A stretch of 64,000 nucleotides of DNA from Streptomyces sp. Mut1 (GCF_030719295.1 NZ_CP120997.1:2542001-2606000), one strand, 5' to 3'. Shown: positions 34,629 through 43,580, counted from the stretch's first letter. Numbers and translations: made by a program. Notes: a model not told the origin generated them from the letters alone.

Positions 34629-35959
34629 CGGCCGTATTCGACCCGGGGGCGGCGGCGGGCCTGGCGACCGCCGCGATTCTGGACGACACGTTGAACGGCA
34701 CGGCGCGCGGCGTCGTGGTGGACTCCCCGCCGGGCGCGGGCAAGTCGACGCTGGTGGTGCGCGCCGCGCTGGAACTGGCCGCCGCGGGCCGCCCGCTGAT
34801 GGTGGTCGCGCAGACGAACGCGCAGGTGGACGACCTGGTGGTGCGGCTCGCCGAGAAGGACCCCGGACTGCCGGTCGGCCGGCTGCACAGCAGCGACTCC
34901 GACCCGTACGACAAGGTGCTCGACGGCCTGGACAACGTGCGCAAGTCGGCGAAGGCGGCGGATCTGGCGGGGCTCGACGTCGTCATCTCGACGGCAGCGA
35001 AGTGGGCCCATGTGAAGAACGTGGAGCCGTGGGGCCACGCGATCGTGGACGAGGCGTACCAGATGCGCTCGGACGCGCTGCTGGCCGTGGCGGGTCTCTT
35101 CGAGCGGGCGCTGTTCGTCGGTGACCCGGGGCAGCTGGACCCGTTCTCGATCGTCGGCGCGGACCAGTGGGCGGGGCTGAGCTACGACCCGTCGGCCAGC
35201 GCGGTGAGCACGCTGCTCGCGCACAATCCGGAGCTGCCGCAGCACCGGCTGCCCGTCTCGTGGCGGCTGCCGGCCTCGGCGGCGCCGCTGGTGTCGGACG
35301 CGTTCTACCCGTACACGCCGTTCCGCAGCGGTACGGATCACGGCGACCGGCGGCTGTCGTTCGGGGTGGCCTCGGACGGTTCGGCGGCGGACCGGGTGCT
35401 GGACGAGGCGGCGGAGTCGGGCTGGGGGCTGCTGGAGCTGCCGGCCCGGCACACCCCGCGCACCGACCCGGAGGCGGTGCGGGCGGTCGCGCTGGTGGTG
35501 CGCCGGCTCCTGGACCGGGGCGGCGCGGCCACCAGCGAGCGCGCCCCGGAGCCGGCCCCGGTGACGGCGGACCGGGTCGCGGTCGGCACGGCCCACCGCG
35601 ACCAGGCGGCGGCGGTGCGCGCGGCGCTCGCGGAGCTGGGCGTGACGGGGGTCGCGGTCGACACGGCGAACCGGCTCCAGGGCCGGGAGTTCGACGTGAC
35701 GGTGGTGCTGCACCCGCTGTCGGGCCGCCCGGACGCCACCGCGTTCCATCTGGAGACGGGCCGGCTCTGTGTCCTGGCCTCCCGGCACCGGCACGCCTGC
35801 GTCGTGGTCTGCCGCGAGGGCGTGGCCGATCTGCTGGACGAGCATCCGTCGACGGAGCCGGTCCAGCTGGGCGTCACGGTGAAGTTCCCCGACGGCTGGG
35901 AGGCGAACCACGCGGTGCTGGCGCACTTGGCGGAACACCGCGTGCGCTGGGCTTGTTGA
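34625..35959 (+). CDS. SF1 helicase (Dna2/Upf1-like)
   Basis: The 444-residue product carries SF1 motifs in order: Walker A SPPGAGKSTLVV (about 34-45), motif Ia AQTNAQVDDL, Walker B/II HAIVDEAYQM, III FVGDPGQLDP, IV-like VSWRLPASAAPLVSD, V DTANRLQGREFDVTVV, VI LASRHRHACVVV. It lacks the N-terminal barrel and stalk that Dna2-type helicases have; these may be on the preceding protein. Start GTG 34625 overlaps the upstream stop by 4 bp. The operon probably ends here or runs on to the next gene 93 bp away. Confidence 0.85.
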   Translation: MTAVFDPGAAAGLATAAILDDTLNGTARGVVVDSPPGAGKSTLVVRAALELAAAGRPLMVVAQTNAQVDDLVVRLAEKDPGLPVGRLHSSDSDPYDKVLDGLDNVRKSAKAADLAGLDVVISTAAKWAHVKNVEPWGHAIVDEAYQMRSDALLAVAGLFERALFVGDPGQLDPFSIVGADQWAGLSYDPSASAVSTLLAHNPELPQHRLPVSWRLPASAAPLVSDAFYPYTPFRSGTDHGDRRLSFGVASDGSAADRVLDEAAESGWGLLELPARHTPRTDPEAVRAVALVVRRLLDRGGAATSERAPEPAPVTADRVAVGTAHRDQAAAVRAALAELGVTGVAVDTANRLQGREFDVTVVLHPLSGRPDATAFHLETGRLCVLASRHRHACVVVCREGVADLLDEHPSTEPVQLGVTVKFPDGWEANHAVLAHLAEHRVRWAC

Positions 35960-36052
35960 GTGCGCCGGGGGCGCACTCGGCTCCCGGGCGCCCTTGCGGG
36001 GGTCTGGAGAATGGAGGGGCCGTCCGGCGGTCCAACGGAGGAGGAAGACCAC

Positions 36053-36397
36053 ATGGCACAACCCGAGCGGAGCGAGCGGCAACGGCTGCGTCCCGCCCCC
36101 CTGCTCTTCGAGCCGTCGGCTGCGGCCGCGGACCCGGAGCACTTCTTCGACCTGGAGTCGACGGAGGATCCGAAGGAGCTGCTGGACCGGGCCACGGAGC
36201 TGGCGCTGGCGTTCCGCGCCGCGACGGACCGCGCGGTGGAGTTCCAGGCGATGGCGGCGGCCCAGCTGGCCGATCCGCGCCGGTTCGACCGGCTGACGAC
36301 GGCGGACATCGCCGAGCGCGCCGAGTGGACCGAGGACTACGCGAAGAAGATGGTGGAGTACGGCCGCACCCTGCTGAACACCACCACGCAGCCTTAG
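36053..36397 (+). CDS. Small conserved helical protein, unknown
   Basis: The 114-residue product is mostly helical: LFEPSAAAADPEHFFDLESTEDPKELLDRATELA, a coiled-coil-like core and LTTADIAERAEWTEDYAKKMVEYGRTLL, which has the look of a helix-turn-helix. The ATG at 36053 follows GGAGGAGGAAG, an exceptionally good Shine-Dalgarno region. I cannot name a family. It lies 93 bp after the helicase gene on the same strand and 181 bp before a PrimPol-like gene, so it may belong to the same DNA-metabolism set. The stop sits in CTTAGGGACTGTCC. Confidence 0.75.
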   Translation: MAQPERSERQRLRPAPLLFEPSAAAADPEHFFDLESTEDPKELLDRATELALAFRAATDRAVEFQAMAAAQLADPRRFDRLTTADIAERAEWTEDYAKKMVEYGRTLLNTTTQP

Positions 36398-36578
36398 GGA
36401 CTGTCCGGCCGGATCTTCGCGGGCCCCAGGGGCGGGGGCCCGGAGCGGGGCCGGTTCGTGACTCCGGGTACAACCACTGGCATATGCCCGGGTGCACCTT
36501 ACGCCCTGCGGCCTGGACCTGTCCCGGTTTTCGGCAACTCTCGGAATCCACTTGATCACTCCGGGTAGACCTGTGTGC

Positions 36579-37277
36579 ATGACCGCATGGCTGCCCGACG
36601 AAACGACCCTGCACCACGGCGACGGACCCTGCCTCCACGCGGGCCACGAGGCCGACCTCTTCTCCGTCCTGCGCGAGCAGGCGCGGCACCAGACGGCTCA
36701 GGTCACCGCGGCCGGCGCCGCGTGGCTGGCCGGAGCGACGGCGTATCCGCGCAGCACTCTGGCCCAGTGGGAGTCGCGCCCGACGGCGCCGGGGGTGCTG
36801 CCGTGCGGTTCGGCCTTCGACGTGGTGAACGTGCCCACCCTGTTCGGCCGCCGGATGCTGGAGCACCTGTGGGCGGACGGCCCCGGCTCGGGTCCGGTCG
36901 CCTCGCACCGGGGCCGGATGCTGCTGTTCGCCTCCCCCGGCACCGCCCAGCGGCTGCCCTCGCTCCTCGACTGGGAGGAGTGGGGCACGGGCGGACCGCA
37001 GGGCCCGGACGGCGGGGTGGCGACGGTGCCCCCGCTGCTCTGTCACGGCACCGGGGACGCGGTGACGGTCCCGCCCCTGACCTGCGGCGCGAGCTACTCC
37101 GGGCCGCGCTGGCTGGTGGCCCCGGACACCCGCAGCCCGTGGCTGCCGGGGCCCGACGTGCTGCTCTGGGCCTGTGTCCGGGTGGCCCGGTCGGCACCCT
37201 CCCCGACTCCCCGTATTTCGATTTTTCCTCTCCCGGATCAGGGTGCTAAGGTCTACGACGTCAGCAGGCGCCGCTAG
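36579..37277 (+). CDS. PrimPol-like protein, catalytic residues not evident
   Basis: The 232-residue product has the core FDVVNVPTLFGRRMLEHLW, SGPVASHRGRMLLFASPGTAQRLP, VPPLTCGAS and GPRWLVAP seen in short Streptomyces proteins labelled bifunctional DNA primase/polymerase. The DxD metal pair of active PrimPols is not visible, so a binding rather than a polymerising role is likely. A homologue lies at 27858-28274. The start is ATG 36579. Its TAG stop (37275-37277) lies inside the tRNA-Lys gene that begins at 37268, so the last three codons are tRNA bases. It may be the end of the nuclease-helicase gene set. Confidence 0.75.
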   Translation: MTAWLPDETTLHHGDGPCLHAGHEADLFSVLREQARHQTAQVTAAGAAWLAGATAYPRSTLAQWESRPTAPGVLPCGSAFDVVNVPTLFGRRMLEHLWADGPGSGPVASHRGRMLLFASPGTAQRLPSLLDWEEWGTGGPQGPDGGVATVPPLLCHGTGDAVTVPPLTCGASYSGPRWLVAPDTRSPWLPGPDVLLWACVRVARSAPSPTPRISIFPLPDQGAKVYDVSRRR

Positions 37278-37341
37278 CTCAGTTGGTTAGAGCAGCTGAC
37301 TCTTAATCAGCGGGTCCGGGGTTCGAGTCCCTGGCGGCGCA
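37268..37341 (+). tRNA. tRNA-Lys (CTT anticodon), copy 1
   Basis: Acceptor GCGCCGC/GCGGCGC, anticodon loop CTCTTAA with CTT, T-arm GGGTTCGAGTCCC, discriminator A. Preceded by TCAGCAG; CCA is not encoded. Identical to the copies at 47881 and 54010. A -10-like TAAGGT lies about 22 bp upstream. The gene overlaps the end of the PrimPol-like ORF. Confidence 0.97.
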
Positions 37342-37350
37342 CAGACGGGA

Positions 37351-37380
37351 GAAGCCCCCTCGCGAGAGCGAGGGGGCTTC
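37351..37380. terminator. Terminator of tRNA-Lys copy 1
   Basis: 13-bp perfect stem (37351-37363 with 37368-37380), GAGA loop, TTCG following. Also serves the convergent protease gene. Confidence 0.88.
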
Positions 37381-37402
37381 TTCGTGTGCGGCGGCTCTCG
37401 CG

Positions 37403-38644
37403 TCACGTCCCTGTGGTGATGCGGACCGTCCAGGCTCCCGACGGGGTGCGGTCGGCGACCTCGATCGTGGTGTGCGCGCCGGGGACGGTGTACGTCTCGC
37501 CGACGCGCAGCGGGGCGTCCGCGAGCGGCGGGTAGACCGACCGGTCCCAGCAGGCGTCCGTCTCGGGGTGCGTGTCGAGCACGTCGACGGGCCCGCCGCC
37601 GGACGGGGTCTCGTTGCGGATCCGGTAGAGCAGGACGCCTTCGGCGCAGGTCGAGCGGTCGTTGCCGGTGGAGCTGCGGGCCTCGATGGCGACCGCGCTG
37701 CCCTCGCCGGTCCTGATCACGGCGAGCCGGGTGCCGAGGGAAGCGCCGGCCACGGGCACGGCGGCCATCGGTTCGAGGGTGACGACCCGGTCGCTCTGGA
37801 CGCAGACCACCTGGCGGTCGTCCAGCCAGCCCAGCTTCCACTTGTGCCAGCCGAACAGGTCGGGGGCGAGCCCGAACTGGCTCCCCATGACGTCCCAGTC
37901 GCCGACGTAGGTGTCCCAGTCGCCCTTGCCGTCGGACGGCCGGTGGTAGAGGTCGGGCAGGTCGAAGACGTGTCCGGTCTCGTGGGCCAGGACGTTGTGG
38001 TCCGGCGGGTGCTGTTCGAAGACGGTGACGACGCGCCTGATGTCCGTCCCGTCGGCGTGCAGGGGCCGGTCGAAGTTGACGACCTTGGTGGCGTCGGAGT
38101 CGACGCCGGGGGCATCCGGGTCCGCGACGAGGTAGACGATGTCGTACCGCGAGAAGTCGACCTCGGGGTCTGCCGCGGCGACCGCGTCACGCAGGTAGGC
38201 GCTGCGCCGGTCGTTGGCCCAGTCGCGCTTTATGCCGTACCAGGACGACGGTTTCGGCATCCGGATCCAGTGCCGCTGCGGATGCGGGCGCAGGGTGAAT
38301 TTGCCGTACGAGGCGCGCTCGAAGAACTCGGTGGTGGCCGGGAAGTAGTCGGCGGTGAGTTCGGCGGGGGTGGTGACCGGCCGGGCGTCGGGGAACGACA
38401 GGAACACCATCACGGCGTCCAGGGGGCGGTCCGGGCGCGGGTAGGCGCCGTTCCACCGGTCGACGCCGAGCGAGTGGTGGGCCGTGGTCCGGGGCAGCGC
38501 ACAGGGTGCGGCGTCGCCGGACGCGGCCGCGGACGGCCCGGCGACGAGGGAGGTGGCGACGAGCGCCACCAAGGAGATCAGCCCGGCCGTCAGCCCGCGC
38601 GGACTCGGCCTCTCCACCCCTGCGGGTCCGGGCTGACGCGGCAC
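37403..38644 (-). CDS. Secreted M6-like metalloprotease
   Basis: The 413-residue product has a signal peptide (about 10-42, ending AAA), then a M6 (immune inhibitor A-like) catalytic domain. The zinc site is HETGHVFDLPDLYH (His-Glu...His, then an aspartate-containing loop as in M6 proteases). Further support: YGKFTLRPHPQ, VDFSRYDIVYLVADPD and DWDVMGSQFG (Met-turn-like). The C-terminal domain (about 285-413) is beta-rich. It would act outside the cell; no propeptide or PKD domain is evident. ATG 38644 is the start. Confidence 0.85.
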   Translation of the reverse strand: MPRQPGPAGVERPSPRGLTAGLISLVALVATSLVAGPSAAASGDAAPCALPRTTAHHSLGVDRWNGAYPRPDRPLDAVMVFLSFPDARPVTTPAELTADYFPATTEFFERASYGKFTLRPHPQRHWIRMPKPSSWYGIKRDWANDRRSAYLRDAVAAADPEVDFSRYDIVYLVADPDAPGVDSDATKVVNFDRPLHADGTDIRRVVTVFEQHPPDHNVLAHETGHVFDLPDLYHRPSDGKGDWDTYVGDWDVMGSQFGLAPDLFGWHKWKLGWLDDRQVVCVQSDRVVTLEPMAAVPVAGASLGTRLAVIRTGEGSAVAIEARSSTGNDRSTCAEGVLLYRIRNETPSGGGPVDVLDTHPETDACWDRSVYPPLADAPLRVGETYTVPGAHTTIEVADRTPSGAWTVRITTGT

Positions 38645-39057
38645 AACTACCTCCGTGCGGGGAGCGGATGCCTCCGGTGCGGGGCGCGGACTCCGGAACC
38701 CTCCCGTCCACTTTGTGACCTTTCTTCCATTACGTCACATCGGACTGCCCCACTCGGGTCAGCCGCCACACCCCCCTCACCCTTCACACACAGTCACAAT
38801 CGATCACTCGCATAGCGAGAGAGAACAGAGGCGCGCAGAAACAATCAGTCAGGGACAAACCGGATGCGTGCGCGAATGGCTGACGCGCGTCGCAAGCACG
38901 GTGCGCGCGAGGCGGGGCGCTGGAACGGCCGAGGCGCCAGCCTCTATGCTTCACCTCGCTTTCCTGCGCGGTTTCCGCCTCTGACGCGGCACTCCACGCG
39001 GCGGGCCAGTCCGACCACAGAGGTGTCCGGGACAGAACTGCAGGGCGGGAGCGAACG
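38645..39057. other. Intergenic region between M6 protease gene and cdgA
   Basis: About 410 bp, divergent promoters of both genes. A palindrome CTCGCATAGCGAG is at about 38807-38819, and TGTGAC/GTCACA at about 38714-38739. cdgA is a known BldD target in S. coelicolor, but I could not find a clear BldD box here. Confidence 0.5.
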
Positions 39058-40923
39058 GTGAGCGCAACCTCCGAGGGGCCGAGGCCCACGGCAGGCACAG
39101 CACCCTCTGCACCGAGACCCACGGTCACGGAGGGTCACGAAGCGTGGCCGCCCCGTGGCCCGGCGACCGAGGCGCACGACTACCGGGCCGCGTTCCGGGC
39201 CGCCGCCCTGCCGATGGCCGTCGTCGACCACGAGGGCCTGATCGTCACGGCCAACGAGGCACTGGGCGCCCTGGCGGGCGTCGGCGCCGTAGCGCTCACC
39301 GCGCAGTCGGCCTCCGATCTGGTCGACCTCGCCGCGGACGCCCGCGCCTGGCACGCGTACCGCGAGGTGCTGCACGGGCGGCGCTCCCGCTTCAGCTGCA
39401 CCCGCAGGCTCAAGCACCCCGACGGGCGCGCGCTGTGGGCCGAGATCACCGTCGTGCCGATGCCCGGCGGCCAGGACGCGGGGGACGACGACGCGCCGGG
39501 TCAGGTGCTGCTCTCCGTCGCGGACGTCAGTGACCGGCGCGAACTCCAGAAGCGGCTGCACCACCTCCAGATGCACGACCCGGTGACCCGGCTGCCCAAC
39601 CGGACGCTGTTCTTCGAGCGGCTCTCGACGGTGCTCCGTACCCCGCCGTACCAGGACGACAGCCTGCCCGAGCGGGGCCGGATCGGGCTCTGCTATCTGG
39701 ACCTGGACGGTTTCAAGGCCGTCAACGACACCCTGGGCCACCGGATCGGGGACCGGCTGCTGGCTGCCGTCGCCGCCCGGCTCACGGACTGCGCCGAGCA
39801 GGAGGGCACGTACCCGGCCGGTACCCCGCTGGTGGCGCGGCTCGGCGGCGACGAGTTCGCGATCCTGGTGGAGGAGTCCACCGGCACCGAGCAGCTGACC
39901 GACCTGGCGCGCACGGTGCTGGGCGCGCTCCAGCAGCCCTTCGACCTGGCCGGCCGGCGGCTCTCGGTCTCGGCGTCGATCGGGGTGGTGGAGCGGCCCG
40001 TCGCCGGCACCTCGGCCACCGGCCTGATGCAGGCCGCCGATACGACGCTGTACTGGGCGAAGGCCGACGGCAAGGCCCGCTGGACCCTTTTCGACCCGGA
40101 GCGCAACGCCCACCGGATGACCCGCCAGGCACTGTCGTCCAACCTGCGCCCGGCGGTGGAGCGCGGCGAGTTCACCATCGAGTACCAGCCATTGGTGGGC
40201 ATGGCCGACGGGATCGTGCGCGGGGTGGAGGCGCTGGTGCGCTGGAACCACCCGCAGTTCGGCATGCTCTCGCCGAATCGGTTCGTCGCCATCGCCGAGG
40301 AGGACGGCTCGATCGTGCAGCTCGGCCGGTGGGTGCTGCGCTCGGCCTGCCGGCAGGCCCGGCGCTGGCAGCTCGACCACCCGGCGAAGCCGCCGCTGTT
40401 CATCAGCGTCAACGTCGCCGTGCGCCAGGTCTGGGACTCCGATCTGGTCACCGATGTCGCGGAGATCCTGGCGGAGACCGGCCTCGACCCGGCGCTGCTG
40501 CAACTGGAGCTGACCGAGTCGGCGGTGATGGGCTCGGCGGGCCGGCCGCTGAGAGCCCTGCAGGCCCTCAGCGACATGGGCGTGCGCATCGCCATCGACG
40601 ACTTCGGCACCGGCTACTCCAACCTCGCCTACCTGAGCCGCCTGCCGGTGTCGGTACTGAAGCTGGACGGCGCGTTCGTACGCGGCTTCCGCTACGAGGA
40701 CGGCACGCACCCCAGCCCCGCCGACGAGACGATCGTGGAGGCCATGGTCCAGCTGGCGCACCGGCTGGGCCTGACCGTCACCGCGGAGTGCGTGGAGACG
40801 GCCGGCCAGGCGGAGCGGCTGCGCCGGATCGGCTGCGACACCGGGCAGGGCTGGCTCTACTCGCGCGCGGTCGCCCCGGAGCGCATCGCCGAGCTGATCG
40901 GGATGCCCGCGCTGGGGGCGTAG
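39058..40923 (+). CDS. cdgA: CdgA-like PAS-GGDEF-EAL c-di-GMP enzyme
   Basis: The 621-residue product has a disordered N-terminus, a PAS domain (about 42-160, VVDHEGLIVTANEALGAL), a GGDEF domain (about 165-340, with GGDEF at 263-267 and FKAVNDTLGHRIGD) and an EAL domain (about 360-615, EAL at 391-393; IDDFGTGYSNLAYL and LKLDGAFVRG; ECVETAGQAE). Both signature sites are complete, and no RxxD I-site precedes GGDEF. CdgA makes and may break the c-di-GMP that lets BldD hold back development. Start GTG 39058 with GGGAG before it. The orn gene in the same window would degrade the pGpG product. Confidence 0.93.
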   Translation: MSATSEGPRPTAGTAPSAPRPTVTEGHEAWPPRGPATEAHDYRAAFRAAALPMAVVDHEGLIVTANEALGALAGVGAVALTAQSASDLVDLAADARAWHAYREVLHGRRSRFSCTRRLKHPDGRALWAEITVVPMPGGQDAGDDDAPGQVLLSVADVSDRRELQKRLHHLQMHDPVTRLPNRTLFFERLSTVLRTPPYQDDSLPERGRIGLCYLDLDGFKAVNDTLGHRIGDRLLAAVAARLTDCAEQEGTYPAGTPLVARLGGDEFAILVEESTGTEQLTDLARTVLGALQQPFDLAGRRLSVSASIGVVERPVAGTSATGLMQAADTTLYWAKADGKARWTLFDPERNAHRMTRQALSSNLRPAVERGEFTIEYQPLVGMADGIVRGVEALVRWNHPQFGMLSPNRFVAIAEEDGSIVQLGRWVLRSACRQARRWQLDHPAKPPLFISVNVAVRQVWDSDLVTDVAEILAETGLDPALLQLELTESAVMGSAGRPLRALQALSDMGVRIAIDDFGTGYSNLAYLSRLPVSVLKLDGAFVRGFRYEDGTHPSPADETIVEAMVQLAHRLGLTVTAECVETAGQAERLRRIGCDTGQGWLYSRAVAPERIAELIGMPALGA

Positions 40924-40983
40924 GGCGCCGCCCGCCCGGAACCGCCGGACAGGGCCGAGGGCCCCGCTCACGGTCGGGCCGGC

Positions 40984-42096
40984 TCAGGCTCCCGGCAGCC
41001 CGTACGCGTCGGCGATGAGGCCGTAGCTGCGCAGCCGGGCCTCGCCGCCGTGGGCGTTGGCGGTGATCATCAACTCGTCGGCCCCGGTGCGCTTGGCCAG
41101 GTCGTCCAGGCCGGTGCGGACCTCGTCGGCGGTGCCGTGGACGATGTTGACGAGCCAGCCGTCCACGAATTCGCGCTCCGCCGGGGAGAAGGCGTACGCC
41201 TCCGCCTCCTCGGGCGTCGGGACCAGCCCCGGGCGCCCGGTGCGCAGCCGGAGCATGGACAGGGCGCCGGTCAGCACCTGGCGGCGGGCCTCGCGCTCGT
41301 CGTCGGCGGCCAGCGCGGCGACGCCGATCAGGGCGTAGGGGGCGTCCAGGACCGTGGACGGCCGGAAGGACTCGCGGTACAGCTCAAGCGCCGGCACGGT
41401 GTTCTGGGCCGAGAAGTGGTGGGCGAAGGCGAAGGGCAGCCCGAGCATGCCGGCCAGCCGGGCGCTGAAGCCGGAGGAGCCGAGGAGCCACAGGGGCGGG
41501 CGCGCCGGGGACTGGACGCCGCCCTCGGAGGTGGCCTGGACGGGTCCGGGGACCGCGTGGATGCGGGCGTAGGGGTGACCGTCGGGGAAGTCGTCGTCCA
41601 GGAAGCGGGTCAGCTCCATGAGCTGCTGCGGAAAATCATCCGCACCCTCGTTCAGCCGGTCGGTGCGGCGCAGGGCGGCTGCCGTGGCGCCGTCGGTGCC
41701 GGGGGCACGGCCGAGCCCCAGGTCGATGCGGCCGGGGGCCATCGCCTCCAGGGTGCCGAACTGTTCGGCGATGACGAGTGGGGCGTGGTTGGGCAGCATG
41801 ACGCCGCCCGAGCCGAGCCGGATGCGCTCGGTGTGGGCAGCGGTGTGCGCGAGGATCACGGCAGGCGAGGAGGAGGCGACGCCGGGCATCGAGTGGTGCT
41901 CGGCGACCCAGTAGCGGTGGAAGCCCCGGCGCTCGGCGAGCCGCGCGATCTCCACGCCGGTCCGCAGGGCCTGGCTCGCGGTGCGGCCCTGGCCGACGGT
42001 CACCAGGTCCAGCACGGACAGCGGCACGGGGGCGGTGCCCCGGGCCGTGCCGCGGATCTCGTCGCCCTGGATCTCGTCGCCTCGAATCTCGTCCAC
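40984..42096 (-). CDS. Luciferase-like monooxygenase (bacterial LLM family)
   Basis: The 370-residue product has a flavin-dependent TIM barrel: VLDLVTVGQG, RYWVAEHHSMPGVASSSP, ERIRLGSGGVMLPNHAPL (the family hallmark) and RIDLGLGRAPGTD. The C-terminal AKRTGADELMITANA matches the family as well. GTG 42096 with AGAGG in front is the start; the residues up to about 12 repeat GDEI. The enzyme reduces FMN or oxidises an unknown small molecule. It lies downstream of the racemase-like gene with 239 bp of minisatellite between. Confidence 0.85.
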   Translation of the reverse strand: MDEIRGDEIQGDEIRGTARGTAPVPLSVLDLVTVGQGRTASQALRTGVEIARLAERRGFHRYWVAEHHSMPGVASSSPAVILAHTAAHTERIRLGSGGVMLPNHAPLVIAEQFGTLEAMAPGRIDLGLGRAPGTDGATAAALRRTDRLNEGADDFPQQLMELTRFLDDDFPDGHPYARIHAVPGPVQATSEGGVQSPARPPLWLLGSSGFSARLAGMLGLPFAFAHHFSAQNTVPALELYRESFRPSTVLDAPYALIGVAALAADDEREARRQVLTGALSMLRLRTGRPGLVPTPEEAEAYAFSPAEREFVDGWLVNIVHGTADEVRTGLDDLAKRTGADELMITANAHGGEARLRSYGLIADAYGLPGA

Positions 42097-42174
42097 GTCC
42101 TGGCCTCTCCGGTGGTGCGTTTCGGTCCCTCGATGTCCGGAAGGCGGCAACAGGAGGATGACTCCGTTTATTCC

Positions 42175-42243
42175 GGACGGGCTGTTGCCGGACGGGCTGT
42201 TGCCGCACCGACCGTTGCCGCACCGGCCGTTGCCGCACCGACC
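42175..42243. repeat. 15-bp tandem repeat, 4.6 copies
   Basis: Units at 42175, 42190, 42205, 42220, 42235. The first two are GGACGGGCTGTTGCC exactly; the others vary to GCACCGACCGTTGCC. It lies between the LLM start and racemase stop (both minus strand), so transcripts of the LLM unit would include it. Confidence 0.85.
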
Positions 42244-42335
42244 CGGAACGCGGCGGCCCGGAACGCACGGGTCCGGAACGGCGCGGCCGACCTTCCTCGC
42301 CGCGGCGCGCGACCGGCGGACCGGCCTCGGCGCCC

Positions 42336-43157
42336 CTACGCGTCTCGCTGCCCGTGCGCGTAGGCGCGGCCCCGGCCCCGCTGCCCGTGGGCGTACGCGC
42401 GTCCGCTGCCGCTGCCCCGGTCCACCGGGGCCGGGGGCTCCTCGCGGTGGGCGAAGAGCGCGCCGAGCCTCGGGGCCCAGGCGGGGCGGTCGGTCAGGCG
42501 CAGGGCCTCGCGGACCGCCACCTGGTTCGCGGTGAGGACGGGCTTGCCGAGCGCCTCCTCCAGGTCCGGGAGATGGGCGACGGTGTGCAGGGCGGTGTCG
42601 GGCAGCAGGATCGCCCGCGCCTCGGGGCTGTCCGCCGCCTCGGCCAGTTCCCGCAGCTGTTCCGGGCCCCAGGCCGCGGCCTCGGCGGCGTCGGTGACGC
42701 CCGCCGCGTGGGTGGCGGTCACCTCCACGCCGGTCTCCTGGAGGAAGGCGGTGAAGCGGGCGGCCAGGGCCTCGGGGTAGGTCGCGGCGACCGCGACGCG
42801 TTCGGCGCCCAGCTTGCGTACCGCGTGGACGAAGCCGATGGAGGTGCTGGAGGCGGGTACGCCCGCCGCGCGGGCGAGGCCCGCGACCTGGTCGTGCGCG
42901 CCCTGCCACCCGTGCGGGAAGCTGCCGCCGTCGCAGGCCCAGACGATGGACTGGACCCCGGAGCGCTGCAGCTCCTCGATCCCGGCGGCGAGCCGGGAGG
43001 AGGTGCCCAGCTCGCGCAGGGCCTCCTCGCGGTAGGCGCCGTCCGGGCACTCGGTGTGGTGGACGACGAGTCTGATGGTGCTGTCGAGAAGGATCTCCAT
43101 GCGCGGGTAGTCGTCCTCGGCGAAGTGGCCCGGGTAGAGGAATCCGACGGTCGTCAT
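42336..43157 (-). CDS. Asp/Glu-racemase / maleate-isomerase-like protein (EutA type possible)
   Basis: The 273-residue product is a member of the two-domain Asp/Glu/maleate superfamily. The first catalytic cysteine is in SIVWACDGGSFPHGWQG, where the usual xxACTSG is changed to ACDGGSFP. The second site (ILLPDTALHTVAHL) has no cysteine, so it is more like a decarboxylase or isomerase variant. The tail repeats RAYAHGQR twice. Being near an ectoine importer, it could correspond to the EutA protein of ectoine use, but the enzyme activity is not shown. ATG 43157 has GGGTGG before it. Confidence 0.65.
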   Translation of the reverse strand: MTTVGFLYPGHFAEDDYPRMEILLDSTIRLVVHHTECPDGAYREEALRELGTSSRLAAGIEELQRSGVQSIVWACDGGSFPHGWQGAHDQVAGLARAAGVPASSTSIGFVHAVRKLGAERVAVAATYPEALAARFTAFLQETGVEVTATHAAGVTDAAEAAAWGPEQLRELAEAADSPEARAILLPDTALHTVAHLPDLEEALGKPVLTANQVAVREALRLTDRPAWAPRLGALFAHREEPPAPVDRGSGSGRAYAHGQRGRGRAYAHGQRDA

Positions 43158-43580
43158 GTCCACCCTTTCTCTGCACCTTGCGTCTGCCGCGGCGGCTGGG
43201 CCGCCGCGTCCGCCGCTTGACCCGCGGCGGCACTGACCGGTTTCCCCGCTCCTGTTCCAGTATTCCGCCATCCGCCCCGGTTATCGCTCCGAGCAGGACG
43301 GGCCACCGTTCGCACCGCCGGCCGCACGCATGAACGGCGGCCCGCCGGGAAGCCGCCGCGGTACCGGAGCGGGGTACCGGAGCGGAGTACCGGACATCCC
43401 GCGCAAACACCGCCTTCCGGCCTGCGGGCGGACACGGGAAGGTCACCCTCCGGCCACCGTTCGATTACATGCGCGTTCTTCCTGAATAGACACGGGGGAT
43501 CGGGCAGGCGCCCAGGGCCTGTCCGCCGGACAGGCCCAAGCCTGTCCGGACTGTTCGACCCCTTCAGGAGATTGCGAACC
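43158..43580. other. Divergent intergenic region before ehuB, with hairpin
   Basis: About 420 bp. Contains near-exact tandem GTACCGGAGCGG-type repeats at about 43361-43393 and a hairpin at 43515-43537 (11-bp arms, GGGCCTGTCCG) in the ehuB leader, with a third partial copy CCTGTCCGG at 43541. Promoters of racemase-like and ehu genes must lie here, but I could not place them. Confidence 0.5.

Noticed and set aside
31000..37300. Known defence island
   Set aside because: No toxin-antitoxin, restriction or other known defence gene is around; the set may as well be house-keeping repair.
40984..43446. Single 820-residue fusion of racemase-like and luciferase-like proteins
   Set aside because: The open frame runs through intergenic minisatellite and reads the racemase region in the wrong frame; two separate genes with own ribosome-binding sites are clear.
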